A DNA stretch of 64,000 bases, from assembly GCA_036275915.1 (NCBI GenBank), contig DASUCV010000024.1:1-64000 (forward strand), in the 5' to 3' direction. Below, one piece after another: positions 7,424 through 14,683 of this stretch (the stretch's first letter is position 1; each line of letters begins with the position of its first letter). This DNA is from Candidatus Polarisedimenticolaceae bacterium (GTDB lineage Bacteria > Acidobacteriota > Polarisedimenticolia > Polarisedimenticolales > DASRJG01). The notes under the pieces were generated by a model. It was given only the letters and a program-made list of their open reading frames with translations, had not been told where the DNA came from and did no database searches. A program made the position numbers and the translations under genes.

Positions 7424-8215
7424 GTGAGGCTGACCGTCCACGGCACGTCCGGTCCGTTCGTCGTCAAGCTCGCGGGAATCGCGGGCGGGACGGGGCTCTA
7501 TCGCGAGGAGATGGAGGCCGCGGCGTCGGCCGGATATCGGGTGATCGCGCTCGAGACCACGGGCGACCTTCACGACGACCCGGCGCCATGGCCCCTCTCG
7601 TGGGACGGCTTCTCCCGCGACCTCGAGGCCGGCCTCGACCGCGCGGGCGCCGAGCGCGCGGTCCTCTGGGGGACGTCGTTCGGCTGCCTGGTCGCGCTCG
7701 CCTGCGCCGCGCGCCTTCCCTCGCGCGTGTCGGGCCTCTTGCTCTGCCATCCGCCCGACCCGCTGTTCCGCCCCGCGCGCTACGTCGGCTTGCTCGAGTG
7801 GTCCGAGAGGCGGCGGCGGGCAGATCTCGCGGCGAGGCTCCTCTTCTCCGCGGGGTTCATCACGCTGACGTCGTGGGAGGGCGTGATGCCTCGGCTCTGG
7901 TCCCGCCTCCCTGCTCTTCTCTCGGCTTCGCTCGAGGCGGCGACGCCGCCTTCGACGGTGCGGGGGAAGCTCGCGCTCCTCTTCCGCGACGACCCAGGGC
8001 TTCCCTCGAATCCTTCACTCCCCATCGAGATCGTCGTCGGTGCGTGGGACCTCGTCGCGCCACTCTCGAGGGCGCGCGGTCTCGCGTCGCGTCTTCCGTC
8101 GGCGCGCATGACGGTGATGGGATTCTCCGGCCACGCCGGCGCCTACACGCGGCCTTCGACCTATCGCCGTGTCGTGCAGGGCGCGCTCGCGCGGCTCTCG
8201 TCGCATGCGAAGTGA
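7424..8215 (+). CDS. Alpha/beta-hydrolase fold protein
   Basis: A 263-residue hydrolase. The nucleophile elbow is GTSFG (Ser about residue 86), the acid is probably the Asp of VGAWD near residue 210, and the base the His of FSGHAGAY near 235. These make a plausible Ser-Asp-His triad. No signal peptide or membrane segment is seen, so it should be cytoplasmic; the substrate cannot be told. The GTG at 7424 has GAGGGG 6 nt upstream and was preferred over the far longer open frame that begins inside trmJ on the other strand. It is followed after 27 nt by the GHKL ATPase gene. Confidence 0.8.
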   Translation: MRLTVHGTSGPFVVKLAGIAGGTGLYREEMEAAASAGYRVIALETTGDLHDDPAPWPLSWDGFSRDLEAGLDRAGAERAVLWGTSFGCLVALACAARLPSRVSGLLLCHPPDPLFRPARYVGLLEWSERRRRADLAARLLFSAGFITLTSWEGVMPRLWSRLPALLSASLEAATPPSTVRGKLALLFRDDPGLPSNPSLPIEIVVGAWDLVAPLSRARGLASRLPSARMTVMGFSGHAGAYTRPSTYRRVVQGALARLSSHAK

Positions 8216-8242
8216 ACGATCGATCGTGCTAACTTTCGCTCG

Positions 8243-10060
8243 ATGAGCGGAACGCGCGGACGCCTCGCCCCCGACGCCGTTCGGGGGATGTTGAAGGCGC
8301 GCGATCCGTTCGAGCTGATCCGCTGGCTCGCCTACTCGCAGCCCGACCCGCGCAAGGCGCTCGCCGAGCTCGTGCAGAACTCGCTCGACGCGGGCGCTTC
8401 GACGGTGAAGATCACGCGCTGTCAGGAAGGCGGCTCGAGCTGCCTCAAGATCTTCGACGACGGCCAGGGCGTGATCCCCGAGATGGAGCGGCGCGATGCG
8501 CTCCAGTACGTGGCGACCCACATCGGCCACTCGCGCAAGCGCCACCTTTCGCCGCAGGAGCGACTCTCGCTCATGACGCAGGGTCAGTACGGGATCGGGC
8601 TCCTCGGCTTCTGGAGCCTCGGCGAGCGCCTCGAGATGCGCTCGACGGTCGCCGGCGACCGGCCGCATCGGCTGACGCTCTACCGCGACCGGCCGGGGTA
8701 CGTCATCGAGCCGCTGCGCGAGCACCTGCCGCTCGGCGACCGCTGGACCGAGGTCGTCGTCTTCGACCTCGACGAGGCGGCGCTCGGCGCGACCGCCGGC
8801 AAGCGCGCCGCTGACTACCTCGCCGCCGAGCTGCGCGGCCAGCTCCTCGGCCGGCCGGTCGAGGTCTCGGTCGAGGATCGGATCACGCGCGGCGGCGCCG
8901 GCAAGGTCATCCCGGTCACCCCCGCTCCTCTGCTCGGGAAACCGATCGCGGGGGTCGACGGCGTCGACGTCCCCGGCTTCGGCAAGGCGACGATCGACGT
9001 GGGTCTCTGGGACGGGAGCCTCGACGAGGCGCCGGGGATTGCCGTCTACTGCGGCGGCACGCGCGTCGCCGATCGCTTCCACGAGCTGAAGGCGTTGGCA
9101 CTCGATCGCCTCCCCTGGACCGATCCGCGCCTCACCGGAACGGTCGAGTATCCCCATTTCACCGTTCCGCCCGGCTCGCGGGAAGGGATCCTCCCCGACG
9201 ACGCGGCGCTCGCCTTCTCGCGCGCCCTCAAGACGGTCGAGACGCGGGTCTTCGAGGCGCTCCACGAGCACGAGGAGGCGGTGGCCGACCGTGCGGAGCG
9301 CTCGATGCTGTCGGACCTCAGGGGTGCCTTCGAGGAGATCGCGCGGAAAAACCCGGGGTTGGCTCTCCTTCCGGTAGCGAGAGCGGAGGGGACAGCTTCC
9401 GAGACTCCGCCCCGAGCGGCGGAGTTTCGGAAGCTGTCCCCGCGCCAACATGGACTCCTTCCTCCGGGGCCGATGGTCGAGATCGTCCTCACCCCCGACC
9501 CGGTCGCGCTCGCCCGCGGCGCCGCGATCACCATCAGTGCATCGGCACGCGACGCGCTGGGTCACGAGGTCGAGGATCGCGTCGACATCCGCTGGGCGAC
9601 CGCCGGCGCGTTCGCCACCGTCGTGCCGGCCGAAGACGACCCGCTCGCAGCGACGCTCACCGCCGGCGGAGCGCCGGGTCGCGGCCTCCTCCGTGCGACC
9701 GCCCGTGGCGCGGGCCGCGAGGTGGAAGCGGTGGTCCAGTACGAGATCGTCTCGAACGCCGTGGCCCGCGACCCGCGATGCGGCATTCCCGACCCGGCCT
9801 GGGTCGAGGACGCCGCGAGCGACTGGCGGTCGCGCGTGATCGCCGGCCGCTTCGAGGTGAACACCGCCCACCCCGACTGCCGCGCTGCCGATACGACCTC
9901 GGCGAAGCTCCGCTACCTCTCGCTCCTCCTCGCGAAGGAAATCGCCCTCCACAACGCTGCCTTCGGCGCGTCGTGCGAAGAGGTGCTCGACGTCGCAGTC
10001 GGCATCGCCGCCGCCGCCGAGCGGGCGATGGCCGACCGGGGACGCAAGAAGCCCCGCTAG
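8243..10060 (+). CDS. GHKL-type ATPase with Ig-like domain
   Basis: A 605-residue protein. The N-terminal part is a Hsp90/MutL/histidine-kinase type ATP-binding domain: N box ELVQNSLD (42-49), G1 DDGQG (72-76) and G2 QYGIGLLG (115-122). A second alpha/beta segment follows to about 375, as in MutL/Hsp90-type transducers. Residues ~382-400 are encoded by a palindromic REP-like element. Residues ~413-500 look like a bacterial Ig-like beta-sandwich, and the C-terminal ~100 residues are helical (FEVNTAHPD, KLRYLSLLLAKEI). There is no phospho-acceptor or DNA-binding motif, so a kinase is unlikely; a chaperone-like or MORC-like clamp is possible. TAACTT lies 7 nt before the ATG and no Shine-Dalgarno is seen. 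The role is unknown. Confidence 0.8.
   Translation: MSGTRGRLAPDAVRGMLKARDPFELIRWLAYSQPDPRKALAELVQNSLDAGASTVKITRCQEGGSSCLKIFDDGQGVIPEMERRDALQYVATHIGHSRKRHLSPQERLSLMTQGQYGIGLLGFWSLGERLEMRSTVAGDRPHRLTLYRDRPGYVIEPLREHLPLGDRWTEVVVFDLDEAALGATAGKRAADYLAAELRGQLLGRPVEVSVEDRITRGGAGKVIPVTPAPLLGKPIAGVDGVDVPGFGKATIDVGLWDGSLDEAPGIAVYCGGTRVADRFHELKALALDRLPWTDPRLTGTVEYPHFTVPPGSREGILPDDAALAFSRALKTVETRVFEALHEHEEAVADRAERSMLSDLRGAFEEIARKNPGLALLPVARAEGTASETPPRAAEFRKLSPRQHGLLPPGPMVEIVLTPDPVALARGAAITISASARDALGHEVEDRVDIRWATAGAFATVVPAEDDPLAATLTAGGAPGRGLLRATARGAGREVEAVVQYEIVSNAVARDPRCGIPDPAWVEDAASDWRSRVIAGRFEVNTAHPDCRAADTTSAKLRYLSLLLAKEIALHNAAFGASCEEVLDVAVGIAAAAERAMADRGRKKPR
9388..9441. repeat. REP-like palindromic element inside the GHKL ATPase gene
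   Basis: Two 24-bp arms (9388-9411 and 9418-9441) match at 23 of 24 positions around the 6-nt centre CCGAGC. The arms begin and end with GGGGACAGCTTCC and its complement. The insertion is in frame (54 bp, 18 codons) and lies in the linker between the ATPase module and the Ig-like domain. Confidence 0.85.
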
Positions 10061-10986
10061 GGCTGGATCGCCTGCAGTCGGACCGTTCCCCGCACGAAGT
10101 ACTCGCGCTCGCTGGAGTTCGCGAAGGGGTCGTAGTGGACCGGCTCCCAATGCCCTGCGGCGTCGAGACGCGTCCACCCGACCTCGCCGGCGCTCCCGCT
10201 CTCCGCATCGACCCAGTCGACCCAGTCGACCCAGAGCTTCCCGGCTTGGGCGTGAACCTGCGGAGAGACCATCCCTGTGTTGTTCGTCATCGCCACGACT
10301 TCGGTGACGAAGGCGGCTCCGTCGTAGCGGGACAAGACGACTTCGCGCGGCGAATTGCCGAACCCGAAGTCGTGAACCTCGTAAGCGACGCGAAGAACCC
10401 CTTGGTAGACCGCGCCCGAAGGACGGCACGCGACCTCGCCGGGCTGAGAAACGACCGACGGCGACGACCAGGTCTCGAGATCGGTGCTTCGCACTTCGAG
10501 CACTTGCGGGGAGGCCCCGTCGCGCCAATAGAGGAGATGTGCGACCCCCGCGGCGTCGACGACGAGCTGTGGATCGAGGGCGTTGGCCGCCTCGTCTGCC
10601 ACGACTTGCGGGGTCGTCCAAGCGCCGTTCGTGAAACGGCTCACGACGACGTCGAATCCGGAGACCGAGTTGCGCGACCATGCCGCGACGAACCAGCCGC
10701 GGGCGGGATCGGAGAGGATCGAAGGCTCGCCGTCGCCGTTCGCTTCGCCTTCTGGGTTCAGGACCACATTGGCGGAGCCGACGGGACTGAATCGGTGCCA
10801 GATGTTGCCTCCGACCGGGTCGGGATCGTCGCCGATGAGCTGCATCTTCCCGATGCCGAGCGTCGCGGTCGGGCCCGGCGACCACGTCGCCGAGACTTCG
10901 GCCTGCGACACGCCGATGGCGAGTGCCAGCACGAGGATCGATCCGGCGGCTGCCGGAACGCAAAGTCTCATCATGACGCTCCTCAT
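10057..10986 (-). CDS. Secreted beta-propeller (BNR/sialidase-like) protein
   Basis: A 309-residue exported protein. An N-terminal signal peptide ends near AIGVSQAEV. The mature part has repeats of the type DGEPSILSDPARGWFVAAWS, DPQLVVDAAGVAHLLYW and RSTDLETWSSP, resembling the Asp-box and four-stranded blades of sialidase/BNR propellers. No catalytic Arg triad typical of true sialidases can be assigned, so a binding role is as likely. The ATG at 10986 overlaps the stop of the upstream regulator (ATGA), so the two are co-translated; ATGs at 10974 and 10971 are alternatives. The stop codon overlaps that of the convergent ATPase gene. Confidence 0.72.
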   Translation of the reverse strand: MRSVMMRLCVPAAAGSILVLALAIGVSQAEVSATWSPGPTATLGIGKMQLIGDDPDPVGGNIWHRFSPVGSANVVLNPEGEANGDGEPSILSDPARGWFVAAWSRNSVSGFDVVVSRFTNGAWTTPQVVADEAANALDPQLVVDAAGVAHLLYWRDGASPQVLEVRSTDLETWSSPSVVSQPGEVACRPSGAVYQGVLRVAYEVHDFGFGNSPREVVLSRYDGAAFVTEVVAMTNNTGMVSPQVHAQAGKLWVDWVDWVDAESGSAGEVGWTRLDAAGHWEPVHYDPFANSSEREYFVRGTVRLQAIQP

Positions 10987-12170
10987 GATTCCCCTCGCCG
11001 CAGGTAGTCGCGGAATTGCTCGGCCTCCGTCAGCTTCGACTCGATACGCCCCAGGTACGACCGGAGCGCCCGCTCGTTCAGCTTGGCTGCGGAGGCGTCG
11101 CCGCGTTGCCTCGCGATTTCCCACAGGTAGTAGCAGTTCCGGAAGACCAGGACATGGTGCTCGATCGTGCGCGCGATGGCGTTGGACCGCAGCGCGTGCC
11201 GCTCGGCGCTGTCGAGATCGCCTTTCTTGTACGACAGGGTCGCGACGAGACTGAATCCGATCGCCCTCTGCCTCTCGAACCCGTGCTCCTCGGCGCGCTG
11301 CAGCTCCTTTGCGATGCGACGGGACGCCTCGTCGAGACGTCCGAGCGCGATGAGCGCCTCGCCGATCTCGAGCCCGGCGCGGCACGATTCGAGACGATTC
11401 GGGATGGCGTCGTACGCCGCCTGTGCGCGTTCGAGATGACCGAGCGCTCGATCGGGCGTTCCGGCGTCGACGAACACGTTGCCGCGGATCAGCTCGAGGT
11501 CGCCGGCGAGGCGGCGAGGGGTGTCGGGCAGGTCGAGCTCCGAGCTGACCTGATCGAGCGCCATGATCGCGAAGTTGTAGCGACCGAGCCGGTAGCAGCA
11601 AATCGCGAACTGGAGGGTCGTTGCGAGCCGCTGGCCTCGCGTGATCTCCGCGTGCCCGAGCAGCTCCTCGCACAGCGTCTTCGCGAACTCGTACCGACCG
11701 AGCTGTCTCAAACATGTCGCCACGCGGATCCGCACGTCGAGCAGCTCGACCCGTTTCTCGGGCGAAAGGCCCTCGGGATCGCCGAACCGCTCGTCGATGA
11801 GCGAGAGCAGAATGACGAGCGCATCGTTGTAGCTGCCGGCCAGCCACAGCCGCTCGACGTCTTTGATGATCTCGACGTTCGACTTGCCTTCGAGATCGAC
11901 CGTCGACATCCCGCGCCGCAGCTCGATCTCGTAGCGCTCGGCCATGCTGGCGATCGGCACGCCGTAGATGTGGCTCATCGCCATCAGGCGCGGGAAGGTC
12001 GGGAGTGCCAGACCGTTCTCGACGCGTGACAGATGAGACTTCGTGACCTTCTCCGGGAATCCGGCGGACAACTCTTCCACGGCGTCGAGCGAGAGCCGTT
12101 TGCCCTCGCGCACGCTGCGGAGATAAGCCCCGAACTGCGGGTTCCCGCGGGTTTCGTCGTTTTGTTCCAA
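10983..12170 (-). CDS. XRE-type regulator with TPR domain
   Basis: A 395-residue transcription regulator. An N-terminal helix-turn-helix (about residues 8-70: FGAYLRSVREGKRLSLDAVEEL, then VTKSHLSRVENGLALPTFPRL) is followed by roughly 300 residues of TPR-like helical repeats (for example GRYEFAKTLCEELLGHAE, LGRYNFAIMAL, GDLDSAERHALRSNAIA). This layout is that of Rgg/PlcR/PrgX-like and MalT-like sensors, in which the TPR part binds a small ligand or peptide. The TTG at 12170 is chosen because GGGGGAG lies 5 nt upstream; longer frames start further out. A dyad at 12259-12279 may be its own operator. It is coupled to the secreted propeller gene that follows, its probable target. Confidence 0.82.
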   Translation of the reverse strand: MEQNDETRGNPQFGAYLRSVREGKRLSLDAVEELSAGFPEKVTKSHLSRVENGLALPTFPRLMAMSHIYGVPIASMAERYEIELRRGMSTVDLEGKSNVEIIKDVERLWLAGSYNDALVILLSLIDERFGDPEGLSPEKRVELLDVRIRVATCLRQLGRYEFAKTLCEELLGHAEITRGQRLATTLQFAICCYRLGRYNFAIMALDQVSSELDLPDTPRRLAGDLELIRGNVFVDAGTPDRALGHLERAQAAYDAIPNRLESCRAGLEIGEALIALGRLDEASRRIAKELQRAEEHGFERQRAIGFSLVATLSYKKGDLDSAERHALRSNAIARTIEHHVLVFRNCYYLWEIARQRGDASAAKLNERALRSYLGRIESKLTEAEQFRDYLRRGES

Positions 12171-12258
12171 GGTACTCCCCCCGAACCACGGAACCTGAGC
12201 GGACGTTGCTATGGATACACGCCGAACGTTCCGCCCCTGCAACCGCTTTGTGAGAAGT

Positions 12259-12279
12259 GGGTTGCCCATGTGCAACACC
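12259..12279. promoter_or_regulatory. Possible operator dyad upstream of the TPR regulator
   Basis: GTTGC (12261-12265) and GCAAC (12272-12276) form an inverted repeat with a 6-bp spacer, within GGTTGCCCATGTGCAACACC. It lies about 95 bp upstream of the regulator start in the 262-bp divergent gap towards the permease gene. The rest of that gap shows nothing recognisable. Confidence 0.35.
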
Positions 12280-12432
12280 CGATCTCGAGGTGGCCAGTGG
12301 ACCTTTTAGGAATTCCAGTTTCCACGTGCTCTGACTCCTGGGCGGCAGCGTAGCGCCGGAAGCAGGGGTCACGGCCGTCTTGCGGACCAAACTGGGTTTG
12401 CCAGAGGCAACCCTCCGTTACGATCCGCGCCC

Positions 12433-13887
12433 ATGACCGCCCCCTCCCCCACCCTCGAGCGCCGCCTCGGCTCGCTCGACGCCACCGCCCTCGTCGTCGG
12501 GTCGATGATCGGGTCGGGGATCTTCATCGTTTCGGCGGAGTCGGCGCGCCTCGTCGGGTCGCCGGGTTGGCTGCTCGTCGCGTGGGCGCTCGCGGGCCTC
12601 ATGACGATCACGGGGGCGCTCTCGTGCGCCGAGTTGGCGGCGATGTTTCCTTCGGCCGGCGGCCAGTACGTCTTCCTCCGCGAGGCCTACGGGCCGGCGG
12701 TCGCGTTCCTTTTCGGCTGGGCGCTCCTCCTCGTCTTCCAGTCGGGGACGATCGCGGCGGTCGCGGTCGCCTTCGGCAACTTCCTCGGGGTGCTCGTACC
12801 GGCGATCTCGTCCGACCGCTTCCTCGTGCGTCCGATCGTCCTCGGGCACTACGCGTTCAGCCTCTCGACGCAGCAGGCGGCGGCGATCGCGAGCATCCTC
12901 CTCCTCACCCATCTCCACACGCGCGGCCTCGCGGTCGGGCGCGCGATCCAGAACACGCTCACCGCGATCAAGACGACGGCCCTGCTGGGACTCATCGTCC
13001 TCGGCCTCGTGCTCGGGTGGAACGCGTCGAGCGCCGCGGTCGCCTCTCCTTGGTGGCACTCCGCCGCGGTTCCCGCCGGCGGGCTCGCCTTCGCGCTCGT
13101 GCTCGGCCGGGCGACGGTCGGCCCGCTCTTCGCGCAGACGGCGTGGACCAACGTCACCTTCATCGGCGAGGAGGTCCGCGATCCGGGGCGCACGCTGCCG
13201 CGAGCCCTCGCCCGCGGCTGCATCATCGTCGTCGGCCTCTACCTCTTGGCCAACGTCGCCTACGTCGTCACGCTTCCGCTCGACACGATCCAGCACGCGC
13301 CGGGGAACCGGGTCGGCACCGCCACGATGGCGGCGATCCTCGGTCCGGCCGGGACCGTGCTCATGGCGGCGGCGATCGTCATCTCGACCTTCGGCGCCAA
13401 CAACGGACTCACCCTCGCCGGGGCGCGCGTCTCGTACGCGATGGCGAGGGACGGCCTCTTCTTCTCCCGGATCGGCAGGCTCAACGCGCGGCACGTACCC
13501 GCCGCCGCGCTTTGGGCGCAGGGAATCTGGGCCTCGCTTCTCACCCTTCCGCGCACCGCCGCCGTCGATCCCACGACCGGGGCCGTCACCTTCGGCAACG
13601 TCTACTCGCAGCTCATCGAGTACATCGTCCCCGCGGACCTCGCGCTGTGTGGGCTCATGGTGGCGGCGGTCGTCGTCCTCCGCCGGAGGTCTCCCGACGC
13701 GGCCAGGCCTTATCGCACCTGGGGCTATCCCGCCGTTCCCATCCTTTATGTCCTGCTCGCGGCCTGCCTCATCCTCGATTTGGGGTACGTCGCGCCCGCG
13801 ACATCGGGGATCGGCTATGCCATCGTGCTCGCCGGCGTACCCGCCTACGTGATGTGGCGGCGACGCGCGCGGCGCGTCCTGGTGTAA
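12433..13887 (+). CDS. APC-family amino acid/polyamine permease
   Basis: A 484-residue integral membrane transporter with about twelve hydrophobic helices. The start of TM1 carries the APC signature VVGSMIGSGIFIVS, whose unwound Gly-rich segment binds the substrate amine and carboxylate. LSCAELAAMFPSAGGQYVFLREAYG matches TM2-TM3 of amino acid permeases. It resembles the basic amino acid/polyamine antiporter and LAT-like groups; the substrate is uncertain. It sits in the inner membrane. The start is ATG 12433; TACGAT lies 8 nt upstream and there is no clear ribosome site. The merB gene follows 35 nt later and might be cotranscribed. Confidence 0.9.
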   Translation: MTAPSPTLERRLGSLDATALVVGSMIGSGIFIVSAESARLVGSPGWLLVAWALAGLMTITGALSCAELAAMFPSAGGQYVFLREAYGPAVAFLFGWALLLVFQSGTIAAVAVAFGNFLGVLVPAISSDRFLVRPIVLGHYAFSLSTQQAAAIASILLLTHLHTRGLAVGRAIQNTLTAIKTTALLGLIVLGLVLGWNASSAAVASPWWHSAAVPAGGLAFALVLGRATVGPLFAQTAWTNVTFIGEEVRDPGRTLPRALARGCIIVVGLYLLANVAYVVTLPLDTIQHAPGNRVGTATMAAILGPAGTVLMAAAIVISTFGANNGLTLAGARVSYAMARDGLFFSRIGRLNARHVPAAALWAQGIWASLLTLPRTAAVDPTTGAVTFGNVYSQLIEYIVPADLALCGLMVAAVVVLRRRSPDAARPYRTWGYPAVPILYVLLAACLILDLGYVAPATSGIGYAIVLAGVPAYVMWRRRARRVLV

Positions 13888-13894
13888 ATTCCCA

Positions 13895-13916
13895 CTCCTA
13901 CTATCGCCGATAGGAG
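13895..13916 (+). promoter_or_regulatory. Dyad overlapping the merB ribosome-binding site
   Basis: CTCCTA (13895-13900) is complementary to TAGGAG (13911-13916), and CTATCG (13901-13906) to CGATAG (13908-13913). TAGGAG contains the Shine-Dalgarno of merB, 6 nt before its GTG. The element could be a repressor operator, like the ArsR-type dyad at 53824-53847, or an RNA hairpin that masks the ribosome site. Confidence 0.5.
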
Positions 13917-13922
13917 ATAGGC

Positions 13923-14600
13923 GTGGACGTCGACGTCGCGGTCAAGCTCGCCATCTATCACCACTTCGCGGAGACCGGATCCCGGCCCTCGCCCGACGAC
14001 GTCGGCGCCCGCATCGGTACGAAACGGACCGAAGCTCTCGCCGCCTACGAACGGTTGCGTCAGCAGCGCGTTCTCGTCCTCGAAGGCGACGGCGCGTCGA
14101 TCCGCATGGCGCCTCCGTTTTCCGGCGTGCCGACGCAGCACGTCGTCGAGGCGGACGGCATCCGCTACTACGCGAACTGCGCATGGGATTCCCTCGGCAT
14201 CCCCGCCGCGCTCCGCAAGCCCGCCCTCGTGCGATCGCGGTGCGAGCAGACGAAGGATCCGCTCGTTCTCGAGGTCGAGAGCGAAGGCCCGGAATCGAGC
14301 TCGTGGCTCTTCCACTGCGCCGTTCCGGCCGCGCGGTGGTGGGACGACATCGTCTTCACCTGAAGCCGGATGTTGTTCTTCCGGTCGGAAGAGAACGTCG
14401 CCGCGTGGTGCCGCACGCACGACACTCCGATGCGTCCTCTCGTCACGATCGCGCAGCTCTGGGGTCTCGCCTCGGCGTGGTACGCCTCGCGCCTCCGTCT
14501 CGACTCGCGCCGCCCCCAGCCCGACGAGATGCGCGCGATCTTCGAGCGCCTCGGACTCGTCGGCCCGTTCTGGGATCCGCAATCGGACACGTTTGGCTAG
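13923..14600 (+). CDS. merB: Organomercurial lyase, selenocysteine-containing (putative)
   Basis: MerB cleaves the carbon-mercury bond of organomercurials in the cytoplasm. Read straight through the in-frame TGA at 14361-14363, the gene encodes 225 residues, the family length. An N-terminal winged-helix-like part (1-65) is followed by APPFSGVP and NCAWDSLGIP, giving Cys86 and Asp89, equivalents of Cys96 and Asp99 of the plasmid R831b enzyme. The TGA is codon 147, where the family has its third catalytic residue, Cys159 (WDDIVFT-C). Downstream, LFFRSEENVAAWC and LGLVGPFWDP continue the MerB sequence in frame without loss. A SECIS hairpin follows the TGA at the standard distance, so selenocysteine is the most likely reading; a nonsense mutation is the alternative. 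The start is GTG 13923 with AGGAG 6 nt upstream. Standard gene calling would split it into two. Confidence 0.85.
14361..14396 (+). promoter_or_regulatory. Bacterial SECIS element with in-frame UGA
   Basis: UGA (14361-14363) is followed after 19 nt by the tetraloop GGUC (14383-14386). The loop is closed by UUCC/GGAA (14379-14382 with 14387-14390) and, past a two-base GA bulge, by GUUC/GAAC (14375-14378 with 14393-14396). In E. coli fdhF the loop that SelB contacts is also GGUC, 18 nt after the UGA. Confidence 0.82.
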
Positions 14601-14606
14601 GCGGCC

Positions 14607-14675
14607 TCCTCCTGTGGGTGTAGCCTCCCGCGATCGCGACGTGCGCACGGAGCGCACGCCCGGCGCACAGGAGGA
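14607..14675 (+). promoter_or_regulatory. Leader hairpin masking the ribosome site of the peptidase gene
   Basis: TCCTCCTGTG (14607-14616) is perfectly complementary to CACAGGAGGA (14666-14675), which contains the Shine-Dalgarno of the gene starting at 14684. The loop encloses a palindrome CGCGATCGCG and a 6-bp hairpin GTGCGC/GCGCAC (14641-14657). Folded, the leader would hide the ribosome site, so translation may be conditional. Confidence 0.55.
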
Positions 14676-14683
14676 CTCAGAGC

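Noticed and set aside
14361-14363. Reading the merB TGA as an ordinary pseudogene stop
   Set aside because: The downstream part keeps full family sequence in the same frame and a SECIS-like hairpin is present; decay would be expected otherwise. It remains the main alternative.
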